Positions 1 through 8,384 of a DNA stretch of 33,928 bases are shown in pieces. The position numbers and the translations under genes are program-made. The notes below the pieces were generated by a model. It was not told the DNA's origin and ran no database searches. It saw nothing but the letters and a program-made list of their open reading frames with translations. Source of the stretch: Pedobacter sp. ASV28 (lineage in GTDB: Bacteria > Bacteroidota > Bacteroidia > Sphingobacteriales > Sphingobacteriaceae); assembly GCF_016428855.1 (NCBI RefSeq), contig NZ_JAELTN010000053.1, positions 1-33,928 on the forward strand, written 5' to 3'. Each line of letters opens with the position of its first letter. The first letter of the stretch is position 1.

Positions 1-32
1 CGTCGGCAGCGTCAGATGTGTATAAGAGACAG
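1..32 (+). other. Sequencing adapter (Nextera/Tn5 read-1 end), not genomic
   Basis: The first 32 bases match the Illumina Nextera read-1 transposase adapter without its first T. They end in the 19-bp Tn5 mosaic end (AGATGTGTATAAGAGACAG). This is library sequence left on the contig, and genomic sequence begins at 33. The same adapter lies in reverse complement at the other end of the window. Confidence 0.97.
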
Positions 33-1453
33 ATACTACTTTTGTCCTACCAGAACTCAAAAGAAATGGCATAAGCCTAAATATTACAAATGCTGTAGTA
101 AACGACACTTTAAAACTGAATTTAAGAGCAAAACAGCATGAAAAACTGAATTTAAGAGTTCATAATTTTAGGGAAAGTTTTTTGTACACCAAATTTGAGT
201 TGCAGGTGGGTATGAGAAGCCTGAAAATTCCCCTCACGCAAGTGCCTAAAGGCTTGGCTACGTTAACCATTACCGATAGTTTAGATAGACCAATAACAGA
301 ACGTCTTTTTTTTGCCCACTATGACAATGCCGAAAAAATAAACATAACTACCGATAAGCCCGTTTATGGGATCCGAGAAAAGGTAGATCTTTCCTTAAAG
401 TTGCAAGATTTTGATGAAACGACCGTAGTTTCGGTAGCCGTTGTGCAAGACAACAGGATTGATCAGGGTAAAATGAAAGATATTGAAAGCTATACCTATC
501 TCAACAATGAGCTTAACAATATACCCATCAATACAAAAGGCAGCACTTATAAAGACAAAAAATACCTTGAACAATTGTTGCTCATTAAAGGTTGGAGACG
601 CTATAACTGGCAGGAATTAGCAAATACTCAAACAGCCGATACCGCTAAGACACATCAAAATCTTCTTTTTTTGGGTGCTGTTACCAAGTCTAAAAAACCA
701 CTCACCAAATCAGTAGCTGTTGGTGCCATGGGCGATGATAGAATTAAGTTAGTTTCTACAGAGGAAAACGGAACCTTTGATTTTAACAACTCCGAACTTT
801 ATACTGCTTCCGGGAAAAAAATGTTCTTTTTCCTTAATAACAATACCGATCCCTCCTACAGGTTTACCGTGGCAAACCAATTGGTAGAAACCAGTGAAAG
901 AATAGCTAAATTGCCACGTCTGGAAGAGAAACTTCCTACCTTAACCCTAGTAGATAATAGTGATTTATTTATCAAATCTACCGAAAAAGCCATTAGGCTA
1001 AAGGAAGTGGTTATTAGTGAAAAAGTGAAACCCAAAGGTGGTTTTGGTCCCAATTCCTGTGGCGATTATGTTTGCCCCTATGGCATTTTGAATTGCCAGA
1101 ACCATTATGGCGACCCTAAAAATACACAACCTATAAAAGGAAAAACTTATAAATCAAATGGGCAGACCATGACCTATAATGGCTGTAATGTAAGTGATGA
1201 AAGCATTTTCTTTAAAACGGAAGGTATCCATATCCATAAAGAATTTTATGCCGATACTTATAAAGACCCCCTTGAACCTGCTTACTTTTCTACTATTTTC
1301 TGGAATTACTCCCTTATTCTGGACAAAGACAAACCTGCCAACCTAAGTTTCTATACCAGTGATATTGTAGGCAAATTTAGGGTAGTGGTGCAGGGGATCA
1401 GCCAAAACCAAGTGTTATATAGTGAAAAGTTTTTTGAGGTAAAAAGAAAGTAA
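33..1453 (+). CDS. MG2-like secreted surface protein, 5'-truncated by the contig end
   Basis: The frame is open from base 35 (phase-2 codons) right up to the adapter, so the TTG at 182 is not the true start and the N-terminus is missing. The upstream residues (DTLKLNLR, LRVHNFRESFLY) align with the complete paralog at 2984-5374, as do SLKIPLT, PKGL, LFFAHYDN and KGWRRYNWQ. Near the C-terminus it carries LKEVVIS, which resembles the start of a TonB plug, then CGDYVC and ILNC with three cysteines, then EPAYFSTIFWNY. The family appears in Bacteroidota as MG2 (alpha-2-macroglobulin-like) or TonB-plug-like secreted proteins without a barrel. Its molecular function is unknown. By comparison with the paralog, about 320 N-terminal residues, including the signal peptide and MG2 region, lie beyond the contig. 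Confidence 0.85.
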
Positions 1454-1504
1454 ATCCAGCTCGCTTTTATTTTCTTTTTATTTTTTCGATTAAGTTTACT
1501 CACC

Positions 1505-2566
1505 TTAAAATTCTATTTTCCATTTTAGCTGGGATAAAATTTCCTGGATTGAAAATTTTGCGGCGCATACAAACTCATCTGCTGCCCCATAATAGATTGT
1601 AAGTTCATCACCGTTTATAAGATGTCCGTTGGTGAAGACCACATGCCCAAAAAAGCCTCTCAGTTCGTAATCTTCTTGCGGCCTCATAATGGGTTCATCG
1701 GTCTGTGCCAGCACTTTTGAAGGTTCATTCAAATCCATCAAAAAGGCACCCAGACAATAATAATGGGTGCTGTTGGCACCATGATAGATTTCCAGCCATC
1801 CTTTTGAAGTTTTTATAGGGGCAGCTCCCGCCCCAACTCTTTTACTATCCCACTGATCTTTTCTTGTCTTTAGGATGCATTTATGATTTCCCCAATGTAT
1901 TCCATCCGGAGATTCGGCCAACCATATGTAATTCCCTCCAAGTTCTACACTACTTGGTCTATGCAAAGCATAAAATTTACCCTTGATCCGCTCCTCAAAA
2001 ATAGCACAATCTTTATTATGCGGTGGAATGATCATACCATGCCTTTGAAAATTCTTCCAATCTTTTGTGGTACGCAAACCTACCCCTACACCATCTGCAG
2101 AAACGGCAGTAAAGGTGAGGTAGTAAGTTCCATCCATAAGGGAAACCCTACAATCTTCTATACCAAAAGCTTCATCTTTTCCTTCGCCCTGCAAAAAGGA
2201 ATATCCCTCTGGCTCATAAAAATGGATACCATCTTCACTACATAACAACCGTAAATGCGACAGTGTAGTAAGATAATCAGCGCCTTTGTAATTAATTACC
2301 CTAGGATCAACTGCTATAAGTTCTGGATCATTACTCTTAATTTCGATGATGTCAATTCCCGTTTCTTTTAGGATAGGAAACGATAAAATTCCCATCCGTT
2401 GTAACGGCCTTTCGGCCACTCGAACAATCAGCCATATTTTGCCATCGAAAGTAAAAACCCCCGGATTGAGCAGGCAGGTAATTTCCAAGCCCTCTCTACT
2501 GGGCATTAAATCTTTGGGACTTAACAAAGGATTTTCCGGAAAACGATTTGAAATAGCTAAGGTCAT
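1505..2566 (-). CDS. Glycoside hydrolase family 130 (beta-mannoside phosphorylase/hydrolase-like)
   Basis: This 353-aa cytoplasmic protein has the five-bladed propeller sequence pattern of GH130: VRVAERP near residue 50, DPRV at 87-90, IEDCR at 136-140, HRP near 202, a WDSKRVGAGAAPIKT block at 239-253, YHGA near 261 and YYGAADE near 325. GH130 enzymes phosphorolyse or hydrolyse beta-1,2- or beta-1,4-linked mannosides, using one conserved Asp as acid and phosphate or water as nucleophile. No signal peptide is seen, as expected for a phosphorylase acting on imported oligosaccharide. The length is normal for the family. It lies alone between two MG2-like genes on the other strand, with no SusCD or mannanase neighbours, so the substrate cannot be inferred from context. 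Confidence 0.85.
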   Translation of the reverse strand: MTLAISNRFPENPLLSPKDLMPSREGLEITCLLNPGVFTFDGKIWLIVRVAERPLQRMGILSFPILKETGIDIIEIKSNDPELIAVDPRVINYKGADYLTTLSHLRLLCSEDGIHFYEPEGYSFLQGEGKDEAFGIEDCRVSLMDGTYYLTFTAVSADGVGVGLRTTKDWKNFQRHGMIIPPHNKDCAIFEERIKGKFYALHRPSSVELGGNYIWLAESPDGIHWGNHKCILKTRKDQWDSKRVGAGAAPIKTSKGWLEIYHGANSTHYYCLGAFLMDLNEPSKVLAQTDEPIMRPQEDYELRGFFGHVVFTNGHLINGDELTIYYGAADEFVCAAKFSIQEILSQLKWKIEF

Positions 2567-2601
2567 AATCTTTAAAAGGTAAGTATTGCAAGAAGGTAAA
2601 C

Positions 2602-2635
2602 AAAAAGACCCTTGCTAATTAGCGAGGGTCTTTTT
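2602..2635. terminator. Bidirectional hairpin terminator
   Basis: A 15-bp stem with one G-T wobble and an AATT loop is flanked by A5 on the left and T5 on the right, so it can act in either direction. It lies just downstream of the minus-strand csbD-like gene (ends 2655) and before the start of the GH130 gene. It most likely ends the csbD-like transcript. Confidence 0.8.
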
Positions 2636-2654
2636 ATCTAATTTGAAAATATAA

Positions 2655-2840
2655 TTAAAGTGATTTGATCCATTTGACTAATTCATCTCTTCCTTTGCCT
2701 GTTTTTTGTTGTAGTCTACCTAACAACTCATCATCTTTTCCCTCTTCATGCTTCAGATCATCATCAGTTAAATCAGCATATGCCTGCTTAACTTTTCCCT
2801 TTATCTCATTCCATTTGCCTTTTAATTCTAATTTGTCCAT
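2655..2840 (-). CDS. CsbD family stress-response protein
   Basis: This 61-residue, highly charged protein begins MDKLELKGKWNEIKGKVKQ and continues with DLTDDDL and GKDDELLGRLQQKTGK, the classic CsbD signature. CsbD-like proteins are small, abundant helical proteins induced in general stress (sigma-B in Bacillus, osmotic or stationary-phase stress elsewhere). Their mechanism is unknown. The gene is monocistronic here, with a strong hairpin terminator just downstream. The length is typical of the family. Confidence 0.92.
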   Translation of the reverse strand: MDKLELKGKWNEIKGKVKQAYADLTDDDLKHEEGKDDELLGRLQQKTGKGRDELVKWIKSL

Positions 2841-2983
2841 AATCTATAGTTTTATTAATACTAACTGAATTTTAAAGAAAAACAACTTACCATCCATTAT
2901 GTTTTTAAAAAAAGTAACTAACCTAAAATGAAATATTTACGGGACAAATGCTGAACTTAAATTACAAAACTCTATTTTTAAAA

Positions 2984-5374
2984 ATGCGCAGGCTACTCCT
3001 TTTCATCATATTCTCACTGATATCTCTAAGAGGATTTAGTCAGGATGATATCGCTCAAAAAATAGCTTTCAATAATTTAGTAAGCCCTACAGCAAATCTT
3101 TTTGTACATTTTGACAAGAACATTTATTCTAACAATGAAACCATTTACTTCACTGCTTATATTTTAAAAACTGGAAAGTTTGATTTAAATGCTCATAAAA
3201 TTTTAGCTATAGCTTTAATTAGAGATATAGATACCTCCGTAATTAAGGTCGATAAATTTCTAACGAAGGGTGGTTTGGCTTTTGGAAATATGATTATTCC
3301 AGATTCTGTGGTAACAGGAAATTACCAGTTATTAGCCTATACAGATAAACTGGTAAATGGTAAACCCGAATTGATTTTTAAGCAAGCCATTAAACTTAAA
3401 ACAAATATAGAATTGCCTTTCAGAGCAAATATTAAACTTGTTGAAAAACCAGACCTTACCCACAAAGATAATAAGGTCCTAATTTCTGTGACTTCAAACG
3501 ATTTCAAGTTTTTAGCTAAACCTGTTGCGGTTAATTATAAGTATGGAAATTTGGAAAAAAAAGCAAAAACAGATGCTTCTGGACAATTACTTCTAACCAT
3601 CCCCAAGCAAGACAATTTGGTGGACCCGAACATCCATGTAAAACTAAAAATCCAAAAAGATAGTAGTTTTTTGAGTATGCCTTTACCTTCTGGTAGGATC
3701 AAAGCGAACGTAAAGTTCTTTCCTGAAAGCGGAAACCTAGTAAACAACATACCCTCAACAGTAGCCTGGGAAGTTACGGATTTACAAAAGAGGCCAATTG
3801 CATTAAGGGCTTTTTTATTGAAGAATAATTCTCCTATTGATACTATAGAAACCAACAGCTACGGTATTGGCAAGTTTAAAATACCTACTGAAGAAAATGC
3901 CGTTTACACGGTGAAATTATTGAACGATAATTTAGCAGATAGCATTTATACTCTACCTAAAGCCCTTAGCAGTGGTCTAGTAATTAATATTGACGATACT
4001 GTGGTAGAAGACACCTTAAGATTGTCGTTAAAAAACACTGGAAATCACAAAATTTTCATCCGCTTACACAATTTTAGAAATTGCTTTTTAGACATCCCAT
4101 TTGATATGGGGAGCAATCTTAGAAAGCTGAAAATTCCCTTAACAAACATTCCAAAAGGGCTTAATGCCATAACAATTACCGATAGTTTAAATAGACCCTT
4201 GGCGGAGAGTTTATTTTTTGCTCATTACGATAATAAAGAAACCTTATCTATAAAAACTGACAAACCTATTTACCAACAGCGAGAAAAAGTAACATTAAAA
4301 TTAACACCTAAAGAACTTCCTCAAAATGCTTTTGTATCCATTGCTGTTGTTCAAGAAAATAGGATCAGTTTAAAAAACACCAATGATATTGAGAATTATT
4401 TCTATGTCAAAACCGAATTGGAAAACGTATTACCTAATAGTAGAGGATTAATTTACAAAGACCGGGATTATTTTGAACAAGTTTTAAGGGTAAAGGGTTG
4501 GAGAAAATATACCTGGCAACAAATCTTAGATATTAAGCCTTCAGACACCGTAAAAACTATTGATAGTTTATCAATCACAGGGGTAGTTAGAAAGAATAAA
4601 AAGCTTCTTACTTCTCCTATAAATCTTGCCGCAACAGTAGATAGTCTATTTAGAACCTTCAACACTTCGCCACAAGGAAATTTCGATTTAAATAAACCTG
4701 AACTAATTACTGAATATGGGAAGAAAGTGTATTTATTTGTTAACGATGACAACAGAGAAAGATTTCATGTTCAAATCAAGGACACCTTTGATCAAATGAG
4801 TAAAAATTTAAGCAAAACAGAAGCTTCTATTGTCCAATTAGAACCTTTAATCCTTGCTGACAATTCTGACCTAGTATTGAAGAATAATGAAAGGGCTATA
4901 CAATTAAAAGAAGTTACGATCAAAAGTGCCAATGATCGCAGTTTTTATTATTCAAGAGGTGCCAATGCCTGCGGCGACTACGTTTGTAAAAATGACATCT
5001 TAAATTGTATAAATCACTTCAACGACCCTCTAAATAGACAACCTGTGGCTGGAATGAACTATGGAGGAAGCGATGGACCTTATATGGAATGTAAATCTCA
5101 TACAAAAGATAAGTCTTTTGTAGAGTTTTCAGGTATCCGCTATCATAAAGAATTCTATTTAAATAATTATAAAGATCCTTTAGAGCCTGCTTTTTTTTCT
5201 ACAATCTACTGGAATTATGGGATAATTTTAGATTCTAAAAAAGAAACAGAATTAACTTTTCACACGAGCGATATCGTGGGAATATTTAAGGTAATTGTAC
5301 AAGGGGTTACTAAAGAAGATGTGATTTATACCGAAACGAAATTTGAAGTAGAACAAAAAAGGCAAGTTAATTAA
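2984..5374 (+). CDS. MG2-domain secreted protein with plug-like C-terminal segment
   Basis: The protein is 796 aa from the ATG at 2984, chosen because a clean signal peptide follows (MRRLLLFIIFSLISLRGFSQ). An in-frame ATG at 2948 would add 12 unlikely residues. The N-terminal region has the MG2 pattern LFVHFDKNIYSNNETIYFTAY, as in alpha-2-macroglobulin-like and Bacteroidota surface proteins. The middle carries repeated beta-rich segments (SLFFAHYDN, RVKGWRKYTWQ). The end has QLKEVTIK (plug-like), CGDYVC (Cys663 and Cys668), ILNC and EPAFFSTIYWNYG. It is a full-length paralog of the truncated gene at the window start. It is predicted to be exported to the periplasm or outer surface. No TonB barrel follows, so it is not a receptor by itself. 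Function unknown. Confidence 0.88.
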   Translation: MRRLLLFIIFSLISLRGFSQDDIAQKIAFNNLVSPTANLFVHFDKNIYSNNETIYFTAYILKTGKFDLNAHKILAIALIRDIDTSVIKVDKFLTKGGLAFGNMIIPDSVVTGNYQLLAYTDKLVNGKPELIFKQAIKLKTNIELPFRANIKLVEKPDLTHKDNKVLISVTSNDFKFLAKPVAVNYKYGNLEKKAKTDASGQLLLTIPKQDNLVDPNIHVKLKIQKDSSFLSMPLPSGRIKANVKFFPESGNLVNNIPSTVAWEVTDLQKRPIALRAFLLKNNSPIDTIETNSYGIGKFKIPTEENAVYTVKLLNDNLADSIYTLPKALSSGLVINIDDTVVEDTLRLSLKNTGNHKIFIRLHNFRNCFLDIPFDMGSNLRKLKIPLTNIPKGLNAITITDSLNRPLAESLFFAHYDNKETLSIKTDKPIYQQREKVTLKLTPKELPQNAFVSIAVVQENRISLKNTNDIENYFYVKTELENVLPNSRGLIYKDRDYFEQVLRVKGWRKYTWQQILDIKPSDTVKTIDSLSITGVVRKNKKLLTSPINLAATVDSLFRTFNTSPQGNFDLNKPELITEYGKKVYLFVNDDNRERFHVQIKDTFDQMSKNLSKTEASIVQLEPLILADNSDLVLKNNERAIQLKEVTIKSANDRSFYYSRGANACGDYVCKNDILNCINHFNDPLNRQPVAGMNYGGSDGPYMECKSHTKDKSFVEFSGIRYHKEFYLNNYKDPLEPAFFSTIYWNYGIILDSKKETELTFHTSDIVGIFKVIVQGVTKEDVIYTETKFEVEQKRQVN

Positions 5375-5384
5375 AACCTGCCTT
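5359..5384 (+). terminator. Weak hairpin overlapping the stop codon
   Basis: AAGGCA at 5359-5364 pairs with TGCCTT at 5379-5384, overlapping the stop of the MG2 gene. No T-tract follows, so it is only a weak terminator candidate between two convergent genes. Confidence 0.3.
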
Positions 5385-5403
5385 CTCAATAATTTAAATA
5401 AAA

Positions 5404-7296
5404 TTAGCCCTTAGTAGCTGCAATAATTTCATCTACCACACCTGGATCTAATAGCGTAGAAATATCACCAAGATTTGAAGTGTCACCTTCTGCAATCTTT
5501 CTTAAAATCCTGCGCATAATTTTACCAGATCTGGTTTTGGGCAGCCCAGAGACAAATAGAATTTTATCTGGTTTGGCTATAGCCCCGATCACCCTGGTCA
5601 CGGTTTGTAGAATATCCTTTTTAGTCAGTTCCGCATCTTGGTGATGATTCGGATAAATGATAAAGGCGTAAATACCCTGTCCTTTCACATCGTGTGGATA
5701 GCCCACCACAGCACTTTCCACTACACCAGCATGCATATTGATGGCATTTTCTACTTCGGCAGTACCAATTCTATGGCCAGAAACATTTAGCACATCATCT
5801 ACCCTTCCTGTAATCCTGTAATAACCGTCTTTATCACGTAGGCATCCATCTCCAGTAAAGTACATACCCGGATAAGTAGAAAAATAGGTTTGCTTACAAC
5901 GTTCATGATCGCCATAAGTGGTACGTAGCATACCTGGCCATGGGAATTTGATGCATAGGTTACCGCTCACATCATTCCCTTCAATTTCATTACCGTTCTC
6001 ATCTACCAAAATAGGCTGTATACCAGGAAGCGGCAGGGTGGCATAGCTCGGTTTGGTCTTGGTCACCGTAGCAATTGGCGATATCATGATACCTCCGGTC
6101 TCGGTCTGCCACCAAGTATCTACAATTGGCGCCTTTCCATGGCCAATTTTTTCGTCAAACCAATGCCAAGCCTCTTCGTTAATAGGCTCCCCTACCGAAC
6201 CCAAAACCCTTATTGAACTCAGATCCTTACCTTTCAATGGCTCATCGCCAAAGCCCATCAGCGATCTGATGGCCGTAGGTGCTGTATATAAAATATTTAC
6301 CTTATGTTTTTCTACAATATCCCAAAAACGTGATGGTGTTGGATAAGTAGGAACGCCCTCAAAAATCAGGGAAGTTGCGCCCTGCGACAGCGGTCCATAA
6401 ACAATATAGGAATGGCCGGTGATCCAACCAATATCTGCTGTACAGAAATAAACTTCATTTGGCTGGTAATTAAACACATTACTAAATGTATAACCTGCAT
6501 AAACCATGTATCCACCACAAGTATGTACCACTCCTTTAGGTTTACCAGTTGAACCAGAGGTATATAAAATGAACAACAAATCTTCCGCGTCCATTTCTTC
6601 TGGTTCGCAAACGGCATTCACATGTTTAACCTCATCTTCCCACCACACATCCCTGCCCTTTAACATACTTACCGGTGTTCTAACATGCGTTAAAACAATT
6701 ACTTTCTCTACCGTAGGACAACCAATAAGCGCATCATCAATTACTTCTTTCAAGGGAATAGGTTTCGCTCCGCGATATACCCCATCGGCAGTAATGACCA
6801 ATTTACATTTCGCATCATTAATTCTATCAGCAATGGATTTGGCAGAAAAGCCTCCAAACACTACAGAATGTACTGCACCGATACGAGCACAGGCCAGCAC
6901 GGCAATGGCCAACTCGGGTACCATTGGCATATAGATACAGATCCTATCTCCCTTTTGAGCACCATTTCTTTTTAATACGTTGGCAAAACGACAAACGCGT
7001 TCATGCAACATTTTATAGGTAAGCGTTACACTTTCCTCATCTGGATTGTTTGGTTCCCAAATGATAGCTGGTTTATCAGCACTATGTTCCAAATGCCTAT
7101 CCAAACAATTTTCCGTAATATTTAACTTGGCGCCTTCAAACCATTTGATCTCTGGTTCTTCAAAGTTCCATGAAAGTACTTTGTACCAAGGTTTCCTCCA
7201 CTTAAAATTCTGGGCAACCTCGCCCCAAAATTGTTCCGGATTTTCTACACTTTTTTTATAGCTTTCTTCATACTGCTCAAAAGATGTAATCTGCAT
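5404..7296 (-). CDS. acs: Acetyl-CoA synthetase (AMP-forming)
   Basis: This 630-aa enzyme activates acetate to acetyl-CoA through acetyl-AMP. The adenylate-forming motif YTSGSTGKPKGVVH, WWQTETGG, YFTGDGCLRDKDGYY and GRVDDVLNVSGHR appear in family order. The C-terminal PKTRSGKIMRR holds the catalytic lysine (about Lys592), which is the acetylation-control site in this family. The N-terminal AcsN-like segment (residues 1-60) contains YKVLSWNFEEPEIKWF. The length is close to other bacterial Acs proteins. The gene stands alone and its upstream side opens into the accessory region. It lets the cell use acetate and recycle overflow acetate. Confidence 0.96.
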   Translation of the reverse strand: MQITSFEQYEESYKKSVENPEQFWGEVAQNFKWRKPWYKVLSWNFEEPEIKWFEGAKLNITENCLDRHLEHSADKPAIIWEPNNPDEESVTLTYKMLHERVCRFANVLKRNGAQKGDRICIYMPMVPELAIAVLACARIGAVHSVVFGGFSAKSIADRINDAKCKLVITADGVYRGAKPIPLKEVIDDALIGCPTVEKVIVLTHVRTPVSMLKGRDVWWEDEVKHVNAVCEPEEMDAEDLLFILYTSGSTGKPKGVVHTCGGYMVYAGYTFSNVFNYQPNEVYFCTADIGWITGHSYIVYGPLSQGATSLIFEGVPTYPTPSRFWDIVEKHKVNILYTAPTAIRSLMGFGDEPLKGKDLSSIRVLGSVGEPINEEAWHWFDEKIGHGKAPIVDTWWQTETGGIMISPIATVTKTKPSYATLPLPGIQPILVDENGNEIEGNDVSGNLCIKFPWPGMLRTTYGDHERCKQTYFSTYPGMYFTGDGCLRDKDGYYRITGRVDDVLNVSGHRIGTAEVENAINMHAGVVESAVVGYPHDVKGQGIYAFIIYPNHHQDAELTKKDILQTVTRVIGAIAKPDKILFVSGLPKTRSGKIMRRILRKIAEGDTSNLGDISTLLDPGVVDEIIAATKG

Positions 7297-7508
7297 AGTA
7301 TATTTATAATAGGTTATGGGTTTTGTTCTGTCGCTAAAAATAAGTAATTAAATACTATAAAAATATCAAAATCACATCAATTTTATTAACAGCTTACTAA
7401 AGAAGTTAACCATTCTTTTCAAGTTTCACAACCACACACCAATGCTCTTTATTAAAACAGCCCCCACATTTTGATCTGCAAGGGCCGTGTTCATCAATGG
7501 ATTAAATG
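7297..7508. other. Intergenic stretch upstream of acs
   Basis: This 212-nt AT-rich spacer should hold the acs promoter, but I see no clear TAnnTTTG -7 box on the minus strand (the nearest, CAAAATCA read on the plus strand, is imperfect). No ORF or strong hairpin was found. Confidence 0.5.
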
Positions 7509-7640
7509 CTAGTAAAAATCTAAGGCCCTAATGAAACCCATCTCAAAAAAAGTATTGGTTTTCTTGCTGCTGAAACTAGAACTTAAAGCTCCGGCATCCT
7601 TCACTTCTCCAGAATACACAAATTTTGGATAAAAATTAAG
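7509..7640 (-). pseudogene. 3' remnant of an outer-membrane-type protein gene
   Basis: The last 43 codons before the stop at 7509 read like a genuine beta-barrel end: LNFYPKFVYSGEV, then SSKKTNTFFEMGF and IRALDFY with a terminal aromatic residue. Upstream of 7640 the frame loses coding character. A +1 frame just upstream gives KWYIDA, which resembles NWYINF near the end of the barrel gene at 10616-12379, so a frameshift is likely. I read it as the 3' end of a paralog of, or of the original continuation of, that barrel gene, stranded by rearrangement. The coding character is seen directly. The origin is inference. Confidence 0.45.
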
Positions 7641-7782
7641 GCATCTATATACCACTTGGTACAGGAAATAAAATTTTGAAATACAGATAGTTATAAGTAT
7701 TTTTGTTATGAAAGATAGGGGTGCCAATGACCGTTTCCAGAAGTGCGCACTAGTCGAGAGCGAGAGGCACTGCCCGATTCTT

Positions 7783-8286
7783 TTACTCATGTATAAATTC
7801 TTGAAGTAACTTATTAAGTGACTTTCTACATCTTTCAGATTTTTCATTAAAGACCTTAAATTCTCCTTTTGTGAAATCTTTTACACTCATGCTATTTCTA
7901 AAATTTACTAATGAAAACTCTTTGGGTATCTTTTCATTCTTATTGTAACTAGTGTATACTGTATCATGAGCAAATTTGTTTCTTATATCTTTTATTTCTC
8001 TTAAAGAAGCGATAGTCTTTGAGCATTCTTGATCATATGTTTTGTAGTAGTGTTTTTTTAAGATTTGCTCCAATATAGCTATCTTACTGTCATAAGATGT
8101 TCTATCTAAAATTAACTCAATAAATTCCACCTGCCTATCCACTCTCATTTTAAAATACATAACTATGATTATGTCAATATCCTTCTCTATAATTGTACTG
8201 GTATGAATTATATGACCTCTATATTCTATGCTCCTATTTATTAGATTTTCTAATAGTTGTTTTCTTTGTTCCTCTATTGTTGACAT
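7783..8286 (-). CDS. HEPN/MtlR-like hypothetical protein
   Basis: The protein has 167 residues from the ATG at 8286. The frame is open 35 codons further upstream, but that part is low-complexity and would run over the neighbouring mobile element's end. It is all-helical in character: EYRGHIIHTSTIIEKDIDIII, then SKIAILEQIL, then LREIKDIRNKFAHD. Arg102 and His107 form an R-x4-H motif in RNKFAH, the hallmark of HEPN-fold proteins, and the layout resembles MtlR-type or DUF4145-like HEPN proteins. Many HEPN proteins are RNases in toxin-antitoxin or defence systems, but MtlR-like members are not. No MNT nucleotidyltransferase partner is adjacent. It lies next to the IS1595 unit in an accessory region. 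Fold moderately sure, function unknown. Confidence 0.6.
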   Translation of the reverse strand: MSTIEEQRKQLLENLINRSIEYRGHIIHTSTIIEKDIDIIIVMYFKMRVDRQVEFIELILDRTSYDSKIAILEQILKKHYYKTYDQECSKTIASLREIKDIRNKFAHDTVYTSYNKNEKIPKEFSLVNFRNSMSVKDFTKGEFKVFNEKSERCRKSLNKLLQEFIHE

Positions 8287-8341
8287 TAATTTACTTTTTA
8301 TTCTAATCTCAAAAAATATTTTCAAATAAATTAGTAAGTTA

Positions 8342-8351
8342 TTGGGACAAA
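8342..8351 (+). repeat. Left terminal inverted repeat of the IS1595-like unit
   Basis: TTGGGACAAA lies 33 bp before the transposase start and matches the complement of 10653-10662 at all ten positions. Beyond ten bases the match becomes poor. Confidence 0.55.
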
Positions 8352-8354
8352 ATG

Positions 8355-8362
8355 TATCTTTG
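8355..8362 (+). promoter_or_regulatory. Bacteroidota -7 promoter box for the transposase
   Basis: TATCTTTG fits the TAnnTTTG -7 consensus and lies 22 bp before the ATG at 8385. No good TTG -33 element is seen upstream, where the terminal repeat lies. It is followed by a strong AAGGAGG ribosome-binding site at 8374-8380, which is unusual in this AT-rich, SD-poor genome. Confidence 0.5.
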
Positions 8363-8384
8363 TTGTTATAAACAAGGAGGCAAT

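Noticed and set aside
113..158. Direct repeat AAACTGAATTTAAGAG in the first gene
   Set aside because: Alignment with the paralog shows equal length there, so it is chance coding similarity, not a duplication.
182..184. TTG at 182 as the start of the first gene
   Set aside because: The frame is open back to the adapter and upstream residues align with the paralog, so the gene is cut at the contig end.
2948..2983. ATG at 2948 as the start of the second MG2 gene
   Set aside because: The ATG at 2984 gives a clean signal peptide; the extra 12 residues do not.
7641..7847. Upstream part of the minus-strand ORF at 7509-7847
   Set aside because: It overlaps the HEPN-like gene and its composition is not protein-like; only the last 43 codons look genuine.
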